A stretch of DNA of 64,000 nt from Palsa-147 sp963771905 (lineage in GTDB: Bacteria; Acidobacteriota; Terriglobia; Acidiferrales; UBA7541), in assembly GCA_963771905.1 (NCBI GenBank), contig CAVYVI010000004.1, positions 257,574 through 321,573 on the forward strand. Reading direction: 5' to 3'. Positions 44,127 to 52,736 of the stretch are shown in pieces (positions within the stretch are counted from its first letter, which is position 1; every line of letters begins with the position of its first letter). The translations under genes were made by a program, and so were the position numbers. Below the pieces are notes generated by a model. It was not told where the DNA came from, searched no databases, and was given only the letters and a program-made list of their open reading frames with translations.

Positions 44127-45290
44127 TCAACCGCGTGCGGGGCGCGGTTCAACGGGGACCAATTCTTTTCCGCGGATGTAATACTCGACGCCGCGCCATT
44201 CGATGCGGCACGTGAGGAAGCTTTGAAGCAGAACGACGAAGGCAAAGGCGTCGCGCACGGGCAGAAGCCACATGCGCCGGCGCAGCAGCGGATCCTTCAA
44301 GCCCCAGACACCCACCGTCCAGGCCATGGCGGTCCGCAAAACAACGTAGCCCGCGAGATACGCGGCAGCGACCGGCAAGGAACGCGCAACAGCCGAAGCG
44401 AGAAGAGCCCAGAAAAGTCCTTGGGTGAAAATCAGGCCGACGTGGCCGCCGGGGCTCGAATGGCGGATGGTCAAGGCCCAACGGACTTGATGGCGGAAAG
44501 ATTCGGCCATCGAAAGCGAAGGATAAACGGTGTCGACCGGAACGCGGCTGAATTTGATGCGATAGCCGGCCGCGGAAATCCGTTGGCCGAGTTCGTGGTC
44601 GTCGGTGAAATGATCGACGAGGCCTTCGAAGCCGCCGATTTCAGCGAGATGGCGGCGTGTGGTGGCCATCGTCGCGCCGAGCGTGAAGCTCACTTCGCCC
44701 AGTTGCCACGCCGCCAGAACTCCCGGATCAAAATCGGAGGAATTGCCGAGGGCTTCGAGTTCGGAGCCGAGCGTAGTGCCCGCGAGGCCGCGATAGAGGC
44801 ACGTGACCGCGCCAACCTTTGGATCGTGGAAAGGCGCGACAACGGATCTCAGATAGTCCGGGCTGACGCGAATGTCGCTGTCGCTGACGACCAGGACGTC
44901 GTAGCGCGCCTCCTCGACCATGCGTGAAAGCTTGTTGACTTTGTTCGACGTGCCGAGCTGTTCGGCACCGACGAGAAGGCGGATGGAGCGCTCGGGAAAA
45001 TCTTGAATGATTTTTTGGATGACGGGGATGGCGGCGTCGTGCTCGTCCGCGACGTTGAAAAGAATTTCGTAATCGGGATAGTCGAGGCGGCAGAAACTCG
45101 CGTAGTTTTCATACGTCTCGCGATCCAGACCACGTACCGGTTTTAGGATGCTGACCGGCGGAGCAAATTCCGGCGCGACATCCGGACTCTCGCGGAAAAA
45201 GCGAAGCGCGGCGATGATGGCAAACAGGTAGTAGCCGAGCGGCACGAGCGCCGCGACCATGATCAGAAATCGCATGTCGTTCCAGTTCAT
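44127..45290 (-). CDS. hpnI: Hopanoid glycosyltransferase HpnI (GT2/GT21)
   Basis: 387 residues from the ATG at 45290; a frame to 45335 also exists. An N-terminal membrane helix precedes the GT-A domain: PPVSILKPVRGLDRETYENY, nucleotide-binding VVSDSDIRVSPDYL (DxD), DHFTDDHELGQRI and the acceptor motif QVRWALTI (QxxRW). Two or three C-terminal helices follow. This is the ceramide-glucosyltransferase-like family in which HpnI adds N-acetylglucosamine to bacteriohopanetetrol. Presence of hpnJ in the same operon supports the assignment. It ends in a clear terminator. Confidence 0.87.
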   Translation of the reverse strand: MNWNDMRFLIMVAALVPLGYYLFAIIAALRFFRESPDVAPEFAPPVSILKPVRGLDRETYENYASFCRLDYPDYEILFNVADEHDAAIPVIQKIIQDFPERSIRLLVGAEQLGTSNKVNKLSRMVEEARYDVLVVSDSDIRVSPDYLRSVVAPFHDPKVGAVTCLYRGLAGTTLGSELEALGNSSDFDPGVLAAWQLGEVSFTLGATMATTRRHLAEIGGFEGLVDHFTDDHELGQRISAAGYRIKFSRVPVDTVYPSLSMAESFRHQVRWALTIRHSSPGGHVGLIFTQGLFWALLASAVARSLPVAAAYLAGYVVLRTAMAWTVGVWGLKDPLLRRRMWLLPVRDAFAFVVLLQSFLTCRIEWRGVEYYIRGKELVPVEPRPARG

Positions 45291-45301
45291 CAGCGAATTC
45301 C

Positions 45302-45670
45302 CTACCCGATGCACACCAAAGTTACGCCAAGACAAACCAGGAGAACGCCAATCCAGCGCACGGGCGACACGCGTTCTCCCAGAATAAATTTGCCTCCGAG
45401 TGCGCCGGCCGCGTAACTGAGCGCGGTGACGGGCACGACGAAGCTTACATTTTCAAAGGACAAAAGCATCATCAGCGCGAAAAATGCGAAGGCCATCAGG
45501 CCGACGCCGGTCCACATCCACGGCAAGCGCAGCGCGCGCAAAATCACGCGGACAAGATTGCGCGGAGAAAAATCGTGCACTTCGCCGACTTCCTTCATCG
45601 CGCGCGACACCGCGATTTCTCCGCCGGTGCCGGCACAGACGATAATCGTGAAGAAAAGAGCGGCGCGCAT
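45302..45670 (-). CDS. Half-size EamA/DMT transporter (second of pair)
   Basis: 122 residues with four membrane helices, for example MWTGVGLMAFAFFALMMLLS and WIGVLLVCLGVTLVCIG. SYAAGALGGKFILGERVSPV is the EamA signature. At half the normal length, such proteins work as homo- or heterodimers, as in the ArnE/ArnF lipid-sugar flippase. It is 2 bp from its partner at 45673 and 11 bp before hpnI, so all are on one transcript. A role in moving hopanoids or the sugar-carrier lipid is inferred from context only. Confidence 0.83.
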   Translation of the reverse strand: MRAALFFTIIVCAGTGGEIAVSRAMKEVGEVHDFSPRNLVRVILRALRLPWMWTGVGLMAFAFFALMMLLSFENVSFVVPVTALSYAAGALGGKFILGERVSPVRWIGVLLVCLGVTLVCIG

Positions 45671-45672
45671 GG

Positions 45673-46089
45673 TCAGGCTTGCTCCGTGGTGTTCGGCGGC
45701 GTCTGACCGACCAGGAATACGCCCAGGCAGATCACGAAAACGCCGATCCAGCGGATCGAGGTGATGGACTCGCCGAGCAGAAAATATCCGAGCAGCGCCA
45801 CGACGCCATAGCCAATCGAAGATGCCGGCTGGACGAAGCTATAGTCAGCCCAGGACAGCACTAGAATATACGCGACGAAAAACGCGAGAAGCGACGCAAT
45901 CCCCAGCCAAACCATCCCCGATTCCAGCGCGCGCACGAGATATCGTCCGAGTTCTTCCGGCTGCCAACCCGGCATCGAGCCGACTTGCCGCATGCCTTTG
46001 CCGAGGAACACATCTCCGAGTGGCCCGAACACGACCATCAGGAAGATCAGAATGGATGTCTTCAGCTGTAACCGTGCGTGATTTTTCAT
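45673..46089 (-). CDS. Half-size EamA/DMT transporter (first of pair)
   Basis: 138 residues from the ATG at 46089, which overlaps the hpnJ stop as ATGA. Four membrane helices (LKTSILIFLMVVFGPLGDVF, WLGIASLLAFFVAYILVLSW and two more) and the EamA signature SSIGYGVVALLGYFLLGESI. It resembles its neighbour at 45302 but is not identical, consistent with a heterodimeric transporter. Longer frames upstream lie inside hpnJ. It belongs to the hpnJ-EamA-EamA-hpnI operon. Confidence 0.83.
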   Translation of the reverse strand: MKNHARLQLKTSILIFLMVVFGPLGDVFLGKGMRQVGSMPGWQPEELGRYLVRALESGMVWLGIASLLAFFVAYILVLSWADYSFVQPASSIGYGVVALLGYFLLGESITSIRWIGVFVICLGVFLVGQTPPNTTEQA

Positions 46090-47600
46090 GCGCCGTGCGA
46101 CTCGCCGACTGCAGAGCCTGACTCGATGCCAGGAACGGCCACGACCGTCTTTTTCTCGATGCCCTTGCGCGCCAGTTTGCGACGCTGGGAGCGGAGACGT
46201 AGAAAATCGACGGCTTCGTGATAAAGATGCTTGCGATCGTTCGCGTTCCACAATCTCTCGCGAACGAATCGCCAGGCCACGCGCGGCCGGAAATAATACT
46301 CGTCATAGAAGCGGTGCACTTCGCTCATGATCATTTCGCGCGTGAGTCCAGGATATTCGAGGTGCGGAAGCTGGTGGCCGCCATCGTCGGCGATGGCTTC
46401 GCCGTGAAGCGCTCCGGCGGCTTGCGAAACCGTGTAGAGTTCGGTGCCCGGGTAAGCGTGGGCGAGTGAAACCTGGACCGATTCGCAGTCCAGTTCCTTC
46501 GCGAAATCGATGGTCCTCTGAATGGATTCCTTCGTTTCACCCGGCAGTCCGAGAATGAAATCGCCGTGGACGTTGATACCCACTTTCTTGCAGTTTTTCA
46601 TGAACGCCCGGGCCATCTCGACGGTGGCGCCCTTCTTGATGTTTTTAAGGATTTGCGGGTCGCCGGACTCGAAACCGACGATGAGCAGCCGCGCGCCGGC
46701 GTCGGACATGGCCTTGAGCGTCTCGTAGTCGCTATGATCTCGCGCGGTGCAGGACCAGGGCTGACCGACATGCTGGATCTTCTTGCACAGGTCGATCACG
46801 CGGTCTTTGCGGATATTGAATGTGTCGTCGTCGAAGAAAAACTCTTTTGCTTGCGGAAAGCGCTTGTGCGCTTCAGCAAATTCGCGCGCGACGCTGTCGG
46901 TCGAGCGGACGCGCCAGGAATGACCCGAAAGCGTCTGCGGCCACAGGCAGAACGTGCAGAGCGCCGGACAGCCTCGCGACGTGTAAAACGCCACATAGGG
47001 ATTCAGCAGGAACGGGACGTTGTAGTTTTCGATCTTCAGATTCTTTTCGTACACTTCGGTCGCGAATGGCAGCGCGTCCAGCTCCGCGGTCTGGAGAAGC
47101 GGGCGCGTCGGATTGTGGACGACTTTCCCGTCCTGAATGTAGCTGGCATTCGCAATTTCACTCAGCGGCTTGCCTTGCGCGTACTCGACAACCGCGTGGT
47201 CAAACTCCCCGCGGACGATGAAATCCACATATGGGCTCGCCAATAGGGTTTCGGCGGGCTTGATTTGCACGTGCGGGCCGACAAAACAGATCTTAAGGCC
47301 GGGCTTCTTTTCTTTCATCGCCTGGGCCATCTTGAGATCGCTGAGGAAGCCCACGGTCGAGGTGAACAACACCAGAAATTCATAGTCCTGGGCAATCCGG
47401 ATGGTTTCTTCTTTGCTGACGTGGTGCGGCGGCGCATCCAGCAGACGGCTGCCTGGCAACATTCCAGCGGGATAGCTGAGCCAAACAGGGTACCAATAGG
47501 ACTCGATCTCACGTGTCGCTGGCCAGCGCGAGCTCGCGCCACCGTCGAATTTCTCGAAACTCGGCGGATTTAGCAGCAGCGTCTTCATTACGGACGGCAT
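46086..47600 (-). CDS. hpnJ: Hopanoid biosynthesis radical SAM protein HpnJ
   Basis: 504 residues; the ATG at 47600 has GAGGG nine bases upstream. The opening MKTLLLNPPSFEKFDGGASS is typical of HpnJ. A B12-binding-like N-terminal domain (FLVLFTSTVGFLSDLKMAQA) is followed by the radical SAM motif SRGCPALCTFC, then GFESGDPQILKNIKKG and DFILGLPGETKESI of the TIM barrel. HpnJ acts late in making cyclitol-ether head groups on bacteriohopanetetrol, after HpnI and the deacetylase HpnK. No hpnK is in the window. It leads a four-gene operon. Confidence 0.92.
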   Translation of the reverse strand: MPSVMKTLLLNPPSFEKFDGGASSRWPATREIESYWYPVWLSYPAGMLPGSRLLDAPPHHVSKEETIRIAQDYEFLVLFTSTVGFLSDLKMAQAMKEKKPGLKICFVGPHVQIKPAETLLASPYVDFIVRGEFDHAVVEYAQGKPLSEIANASYIQDGKVVHNPTRPLLQTAELDALPFATEVYEKNLKIENYNVPFLLNPYVAFYTSRGCPALCTFCLWPQTLSGHSWRVRSTDSVAREFAEAHKRFPQAKEFFFDDDTFNIRKDRVIDLCKKIQHVGQPWSCTARDHSDYETLKAMSDAGARLLIVGFESGDPQILKNIKKGATVEMARAFMKNCKKVGINVHGDFILGLPGETKESIQRTIDFAKELDCESVQVSLAHAYPGTELYTVSQAAGALHGEAIADDGGHQLPHLEYPGLTREMIMSEVHRFYDEYYFRPRVAWRFVRERLWNANDRKHLYHEAVDFLRLRSQRRKLARKGIEKKTVVAVPGIESGSAVGESHGA

Positions 47601-47723
47601 GAAAAGTCACCCTCCCTCGGGTGTTGCGGAAGCTCTGTCAGCCCGCAAGTCCACACATATCATTGTACCTGATTGCAGGATTACGCCCAAACCAGCCCCA
47701 CCCGATCTGTAACAAAAAGTGCC

Positions 47724-49073
47724 CTACTGGAACACAGCTGCCAACTGGCCAGTGGTCTGAAGCAAGGTCAGCTGCCCCTGCTGCCGCGCGAAGTCCGCGT
47801 CCAGGAAACCCAGCCATTTCTCGCTTTCCGTGAGCCGATCCTGCTCAAGTTCGCGAAGGCTGGCTTGCCCGTGGTCGAACTTCGTCTGGGTAATCTCGAG
47901 TGTCTCCTCGGCGAGCTTCAAATCGAGCCGGGCAACCTCGCGGGCGGATTCGAGTTCCTTCACGTCCCGAACCTTCTGGCGCACATCCATCCGGACGTTT
48001 TGGCGTTTCGTACCCAACGCCATCTCGTCGGCCTGCAATTCGCTCTTCGCCAGAGCCACGGAAGCCCGCGTCCGCGCGGCGAAGAGTGGAATCGTCACTT
48101 CGAAGCCGACGTTGACGTTATTACGCTGAAAAGCGTTGAAAAACTTCTGGTAATTATTGATTTTGCTGAGCACGTCGTACTCGCCGATCAAATCCACGGT
48201 GGGCCAATAGCTGCCGCGGGCGCCTTTCAACCTATGCTGCCCGGCGTTGCGCTCGTTCTCGGCTTCCTTGACGTCAAGGTTGTTCTGCATGGCCAGATTT
48301 TCGACGGCCACGGCCGACTCTTCTGCGGCGGCGGGCAAATCCTCGGGCGTCACCTGGATCGCTGCGTCCGCTGGATACCCGATCTGATCGCGGAGCTGCT
48401 CGGTCAAGATGTCGTCCCGCCCTTCGAGCTGAATGATGTGATGGTCGATTCGAGCCATGGTCAGCTCGCCGCGCGTAACCTCGATGGGCAGTTCAAAGCC
48501 CGCGCCCGCGCGTTCCCGCGTGTAATCGAGGATCTTCTGGGTGCTGGTGCGCTCGGTGCGAAGCAAATCGAGCTCATGCCGCACCTTGGCGAGCTCCAGA
48601 TATGTAGATGCCGTTCGTTGGATTACGGCATCGCGCGTCCGGTCGATTTCCAGCTGCTGGTTCTTGGCCACTTCTTCGGCCGCGCGCACTTCGCCCTTCA
48701 GTAACGGATCAAATATCCTCTCCGTGTAGACAAGCTTGAAGACAGAGGGGGCCGAACCGCTGGGGGTTTCGGGAAATCCATTGCTATAGACAGCGCCCGC
48801 TCCGGTGTAGAGATTCGGATGGAAAGCGGAACGATCGAGACTCGTCTGATTCATCGCGACGGCGTACTGAACGCGAGCGAGCGCCAGTTCCCGGCTGTTC
48901 TTTAGCGCGAGGTTGACGGCACCCTTCAGCGTCAGCGGCTCTGCGTCCTGCGCAAGTGCCGCAGGAACCGCGGCGAGCGACAACGCTCCGATGAACACGA
49001 AGAGCAGCGCGAGCGCGAACGAGTTGGAACGTGTACGATTTCGAACTTGTGAGTTCGTCGCTGCGCTATTCAT
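47724..49073 (-). CDS. TolC-family outer membrane protein
   Basis: 449 residues from the ATG at 49073, inside the last codons of the permease gene (8-bp overlap), indicating coupled translation. A signal peptide (SFALALLFVFIGALSLAAVP, cleavage after ALAQ) precedes a TolC fold: LKGAVNLALKNSRELALARV opens it, with coiled-coil segments such as LDLKLAEETLEITQTKFDHG. Pairing with a MacB-like permease suggests a type I or MacAB-like export route, but the adaptor is not adjacent. Confidence 0.87.
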   Translation of the reverse strand: MNSAATNSQVRNRTRSNSFALALLFVFIGALSLAAVPAALAQDAEPLTLKGAVNLALKNSRELALARVQYAVAMNQTSLDRSAFHPNLYTGAGAVYSNGFPETPSGSAPSVFKLVYTERIFDPLLKGEVRAAEEVAKNQQLEIDRTRDAVIQRTASTYLELAKVRHELDLLRTERTSTQKILDYTRERAGAGFELPIEVTRGELTMARIDHHIIQLEGRDDILTEQLRDQIGYPADAAIQVTPEDLPAAAEESAVAVENLAMQNNLDVKEAENERNAGQHRLKGARGSYWPTVDLIGEYDVLSKINNYQKFFNAFQRNNVNVGFEVTIPLFAARTRASVALAKSELQADEMALGTKRQNVRMDVRQKVRDVKELESAREVARLDLKLAEETLEITQTKFDHGQASLRELEQDRLTESEKWLGFLDADFARQQGQLTLLQTTGQLAAVFQ

Positions 49074-50307
49074 ATCGCAAAGAGTCCGTCGGCTGGAGTT
49101 GGGCCGCCCTGTTCGCCGGCAAATATCCGAAGAGAAGGCCCGTCGAGCAGGAGACCACGAACGCAATCACCACGGAGAGCCAGGAAATCGGAATCCGAAT
49201 GTCGCCGGGGACGGCCAGCGCGGTCAGCAGCGCCTCGACCAGAAGTGGAATCGCCACGGCGATGGCGATTCCGGTGACGGCGCCCGTTCCGCTGATCATC
49301 ACGGCTTCCATCAGAAACTGATAGAGGATTGCGCCGCGCGGCGCACCCAGCGCCTTTCGTATGCCGATTTCGCGCGTTCGCTCGGTCACGGTCACGAGCA
49401 TGATGTTCATGATTCCGATGCCGCTGATCGCCAGCGCAATCAGCGCGACGACAATCAGAACGATCGTCATCGCCAGCGAAATGTGACGCGCCGTTTCAAG
49501 GATCCCGCTGAGATTCTGCACCTGATAATCGACGCCCGCGCGATGCCGGCTCCGCAAAATCTCTCCCACCTCGCGCGTTACGAGCGGGACATTCTCCGGG
49601 CTGTCGGCCTGCACGTAGAACGTCTTGACGTATTCCTGGCCGGTGTAATACCGAATCAGCGAAAACGGAACGATCATCGACTCGCCCGTGATTTCCGATT
49701 GGCCAAACGTCGCGGCGCGCTCGCGAAACACGCCGATCACGGTGAAGGTCAGCTCGCCCACGCGGATTTGCTTTCCGACGGGATCGTCCGCCGGATAAAC
49801 GACGGCGGCGAGTTCCTGCGTGAGGAGACAAACTTTGCTCCGCGACGCCATATCGTCCTGATCGAGATACCGGCCGCGGGTGATTTCCAGATTGCGAATT
49901 TCCTGAAATCCTTCAGTGACGCCGACCAGGCTGACGGGATGCTCGACGCCGCCGGCGATCACGGTCATTGGAATCTCACGCGTCCCGGCCGTTTCCACGA
50001 CCTCGGGAATTGCGGCCTTGACCGCGGCGAGGTCGCTGACGGAAATTTCGTCCGAGAGCGTCGACGGTTGCGCGCCGCCCGCGTGGATTACTTCGCCATA
50101 CACCAGATTGGAACCAACGGCTTCGATCTGCCCGATGATGTAGCGCTTTCCGGCAAGAGCCACGGTGACGACCAAAACAATGCACGCGCTTCCGATAATG
50201 ACGCCAAGCATGGTGAGAACGGCGCGCAGCTTATTGGCGCGCAAGGCCTGCATCGCGAGGCTCCAGGTCTCAGCGAGAATGATCGGCGAGTTGGCTCGGG
50301 TGTCCAC
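49066..50307 (-). CDS. MacB-like ABC transporter permease
   Basis: 413 residues with the MacB/FtsX plan: helix 1 (about 30-52, AVLTMLGVIIGSACIVLVVT), a large periplasmic MacB core domain (55-275), then three helices (IVLIVVALIALAISGIGIMN and following). NIMLVTVTERTREIGIRKAL, containing the coupling EIGIRKALG motif, is diagnostic. The protein lacks the ATPase domain of true MacB, and no separate MacB ATPase or MacA adaptor gene is adjacent; upstream are only tRNA-Ala and a plus-strand gene. The energy source must be encoded elsewhere. Confidence 0.9.
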   Translation of the reverse strand: MDTRANSPIILAETWSLAMQALRANKLRAVLTMLGVIIGSACIVLVVTVALAGKRYIIGQIEAVGSNLVYGEVIHAGGAQPSTLSDEISVSDLAAVKAAIPEVVETAGTREIPMTVIAGGVEHPVSLVGVTEGFQEIRNLEITRGRYLDQDDMASRSKVCLLTQELAAVVYPADDPVGKQIRVGELTFTVIGVFRERAATFGQSEITGESMIVPFSLIRYYTGQEYVKTFYVQADSPENVPLVTREVGEILRSRHRAGVDYQVQNLSGILETARHISLAMTIVLIVVALIALAISGIGIMNIMLVTVTERTREIGIRKALGAPRGAILYQFLMEAVMISGTGAVTGIAIAVAIPLLVEALLTALAVPGDIRIPISWLSVVIAFVVSCSTGLLFGYLPANRAAQLQPTDSLRYE

Positions 50308-50545
50308 GCGGTCGCTTCGACTCTACCTCAGGGGTGCGCTCAACTCCACGTTGGTTTCCAGGACCGCATCCGTCTGGACAACTGGAGCAAAGGGCTAACG
50401 TATTGGAATCCGAATCGGGGCAAAACGATGCATCAAAATTCCAAGAGGGGCGCTGCCATGTGCCAGGAGTGGCGAGACTTATTGCGGCGCGTTTGACCGC
50501 GTGCAAACCGGAATGATATAAACGATTCAGCCGCTTTTCTCCGGT

Positions 50546-50621
<76 letters not shown>

Positions 50622-50684
50622 AGTTTTGCCGCACACCGCGTTTGCGCTTCGTTCCGCCTTCCTTTAAAGAGTCCCGAGAGTAGA

Positions 50685-51794
50685 ATGCCCACCATGAAAA
50701 ATGCCGGGCGATTCGCGCTGTTCCTTTGCTTCCTACTCCTTGCGGCTGCGGCATCCCAAGCCCAAGTGCACCCATCTGAAGCGCCTCTGCAATTCGCCGA
50801 GTTCGGCGATTTCAGATTGCAGAGCGGCGCGGTGATCCACAATTTCCATCTCGGCTATCGCACGGTCGGAAAACTTAATGCCGACAAATCGAACGCGATC
50901 CTCTGGCCGACGTGGCTGGACGGCCGAACGGAAAATCTGCTCGAACTCATCGGTCCCGCCCGAATCGTGGACAGCGGAAAGTATTTCGTCATAGTGGTGG
51001 ATGCCATCGGCAACGGCGTTTCGACGTCCCCGTCGAACAGCAAGTCGCAGCCGCTGATGGAATTTCCGGAATTCACGATCCGCGATATGGTCGAATCCGA
51101 GCACCGGCTGGTGACGGAGGTGTTTCACCTCTCGCATCTCCGCGCCGTCATGGGACTTTCAATGGGAGGGATGCAGACCTTTTCTTGGGCGCTGGCCTAT
51201 CCGGATTTTATGGACCTTGCCATTCCCATCGTCGGCTCGCCGCAATCCACCTCCAACGACAAGCTGCTCTGGTCAGCAGAGATTGACGCGATGGAACTCG
51301 ATCCGGCGTGGAACAACGGCCATCCCACTGGCCCGCTGACTCGCGGATACGCCGTGTCTCTGGAAGTCGGCGCGCTGAACGGTTTTTCGCCGGCATATCG
51401 TGTGGCTCACACCGCGCCCGGAGACTTCGATTCGTTTTTCGCAGCGCTGAAAAAGAATGCGACCGAGGACCCCGGCGCAGCTTGCGATCAGATCCGCCAG
51501 CGGCAGGCCATCATCGCGCTCGATGTTCCCGCGGAATTGGGCGTCACGCTGGAGAAAGCAGCGGAGCGCGCTCACGCGAAATTTCTCGTGATTCTCTCGC
51601 CGCAGGACCACATGGCGAATCCCATCCCGGTGGAGACGTTCGCCAAATCCATCGCCGCTCCCGTTGTGACAATGGACTCAACCTGCGGCCATCAAAGTAC
51701 CGGTTGCGTCGCGTATGGCCCCATCGTCTCCCAATTCCTCGCAAGCCCCGCGTCGGTCCGCAGCGTAACCTTACGGGACATTACGAGCCATTGA
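50685..51794 (+). CDS. Secreted alpha/beta hydrolase of the MetX-like group
   Basis: 369 residues from the ATG at 50685 (50694 also possible). A signal peptide (FALFLCFLLLAAAASQAQ) is present. The fold matches homoserine O-acetyltransferase-like hydrolases: FHLGYRTVGKLNADKSNAIL, VIVVDAIGNGVSTSPSNS, nucleophile Ser in VMGLSMGGMQTFSWA, Asp in LSPQDHMANP and His in CGHQSTGC. True MetX is cytoplasmic, so the signal peptide argues for an exported hydrolase or esterase, not methionine synthesis. It starts 64 bp after tRNA-Ala. Confidence 0.85.
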   Translation: MPTMKNAGRFALFLCFLLLAAAASQAQVHPSEAPLQFAEFGDFRLQSGAVIHNFHLGYRTVGKLNADKSNAILWPTWLDGRTENLLELIGPARIVDSGKYFVIVVDAIGNGVSTSPSNSKSQPLMEFPEFTIRDMVESEHRLVTEVFHLSHLRAVMGLSMGGMQTFSWALAYPDFMDLAIPIVGSPQSTSNDKLLWSAEIDAMELDPAWNNGHPTGPLTRGYAVSLEVGALNGFSPAYRVAHTAPGDFDSFFAALKKNATEDPGAACDQIRQRQAIIALDVPAELGVTLEKAAERAHAKFLVILSPQDHMANPIPVETFAKSIAAPVVTMDSTCGHQSTGCVAYGPIVSQFLASPASVRSVTLRDITSH

Positions 51795-51836
51795 AGTCGT
51801 GCGATGTTGAGCGTGGCCCGAGCCATCGAGCCAAAA

Positions 51837-52673
51837 TTAGTGGCGATGCCAGCCGTGAAACCATTCATAGCCCAACGTGAAGAAGAATGACGCGTTGTAT
51901 CCGGGATTTTTCTCGCCGAGGCCGGCGCTCGAATGGTGTACGAGCTGGCCCTCGAAAACGATCGCCTGCCCGGGCTTGGTGAAGAAATTAATTCCGAGGG
52001 AGCCCTGCGGCGTGAAGTTCACAGCCGAAGTCGGCCCTCCGGAATCAATCGGCGGCGGAACTGGCTGCGTCGTGAACAGCAAGCCGCCCGCGAGCTGGAT
52101 ATACGGCGCGAGCCGTTTTCCGTGCGTGAAATTCCAGCGAAGAATGATGGGCTTGCCGCTCACGCCATATACGCTGCCAACATCCGGCGTAAACACATAA
52201 TAAACAGGCATGAACTCGCCCGCGAATTCGAAGTTGCCGCGTAGCCAGCTTCCGAGATGATCGCCCGTCAGCACGATGCCAATGTGCGCGCCTGCCTCGG
52301 CGAACCGGGTGCCCGATCTTTTTCCCGCGCCGATGCCGCCGCCCGCCATGACGCCGGTCTCCCATGTGCCTTCGTGAAAATAAAGCGAGGGCAGACGTTC
52401 CTCTGGAAGGACCGTTGGAGCCGGCGCTCCGGCCGGCGCCGCGTTCGATGCCGGGTTCTGCGCGAGCGCTGGAGACTGCTTCGCGGCATCATCCGTCGTC
52501 GCCATCGCCGCCGTATCACTCTGGGCCGCAACGCTCGTCGACGAATCCTGCTGCACCGCCGAGGATGCATCAGAGCGAGCCGGCGCCTTTCCCCGCACAT
52601 CGCCCTGCGCATGAGCCAGCACCGGCGCCGCCATCGCGCCAAAGCAAATCAACCATCGAACCGCGCGCTTCAT
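51837..52673 (-). CDS. PagL-like acyloxyacyl hydrolase candidate
   Basis: 278 residues from the ATG at 52673. A signal peptide (AVRWLICFGAMAAPVLAHAQ) is followed by about 70 residues of Ala/Ser/Gln-rich, probably disordered sequence and then a beta-barrel-like domain. QLVHHSSAGLGEKNPGYNAS near the C-terminus matches the PagL catalytic motif with His-x-Ser and the following NPG. PagL removes the 3-O-acyl chain of lipid A in the outer membrane. The final YEWFHGWHRH is consistent with an outer-membrane C-terminus. The long linker is unusual for the family. The esterase gene 63 bp upstream is on the same strand. Confidence 0.75.
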   Translation of the reverse strand: MKRAVRWLICFGAMAAPVLAHAQGDVRGKAPARSDASSAVQQDSSTSVAAQSDTAAMATTDDAAKQSPALAQNPASNAAPAGAPAPTVLPEERLPSLYFHEGTWETGVMAGGGIGAGKRSGTRFAEAGAHIGIVLTGDHLGSWLRGNFEFAGEFMPVYYVFTPDVGSVYGVSGKPIILRWNFTHGKRLAPYIQLAGGLLFTTQPVPPPIDSGGPTSAVNFTPQGSLGINFFTKPGQAIVFEGQLVHHSSAGLGEKNPGYNASFFFTLGYEWFHGWHRH

Positions 52674-52736
52674 CTCGATTCGCTCCACCTGAAAAATAAA
52701 GGTCAGATGCTTCGCCGCCGCGCTCCGCCTCACCGC

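Noticed and set aside
48913..50496. 527-codon frame on the plus strand
   Set aside because: Antisense to the MacB-like permease and TolC genes; His/Asp/Arg-rich composition with no domain.
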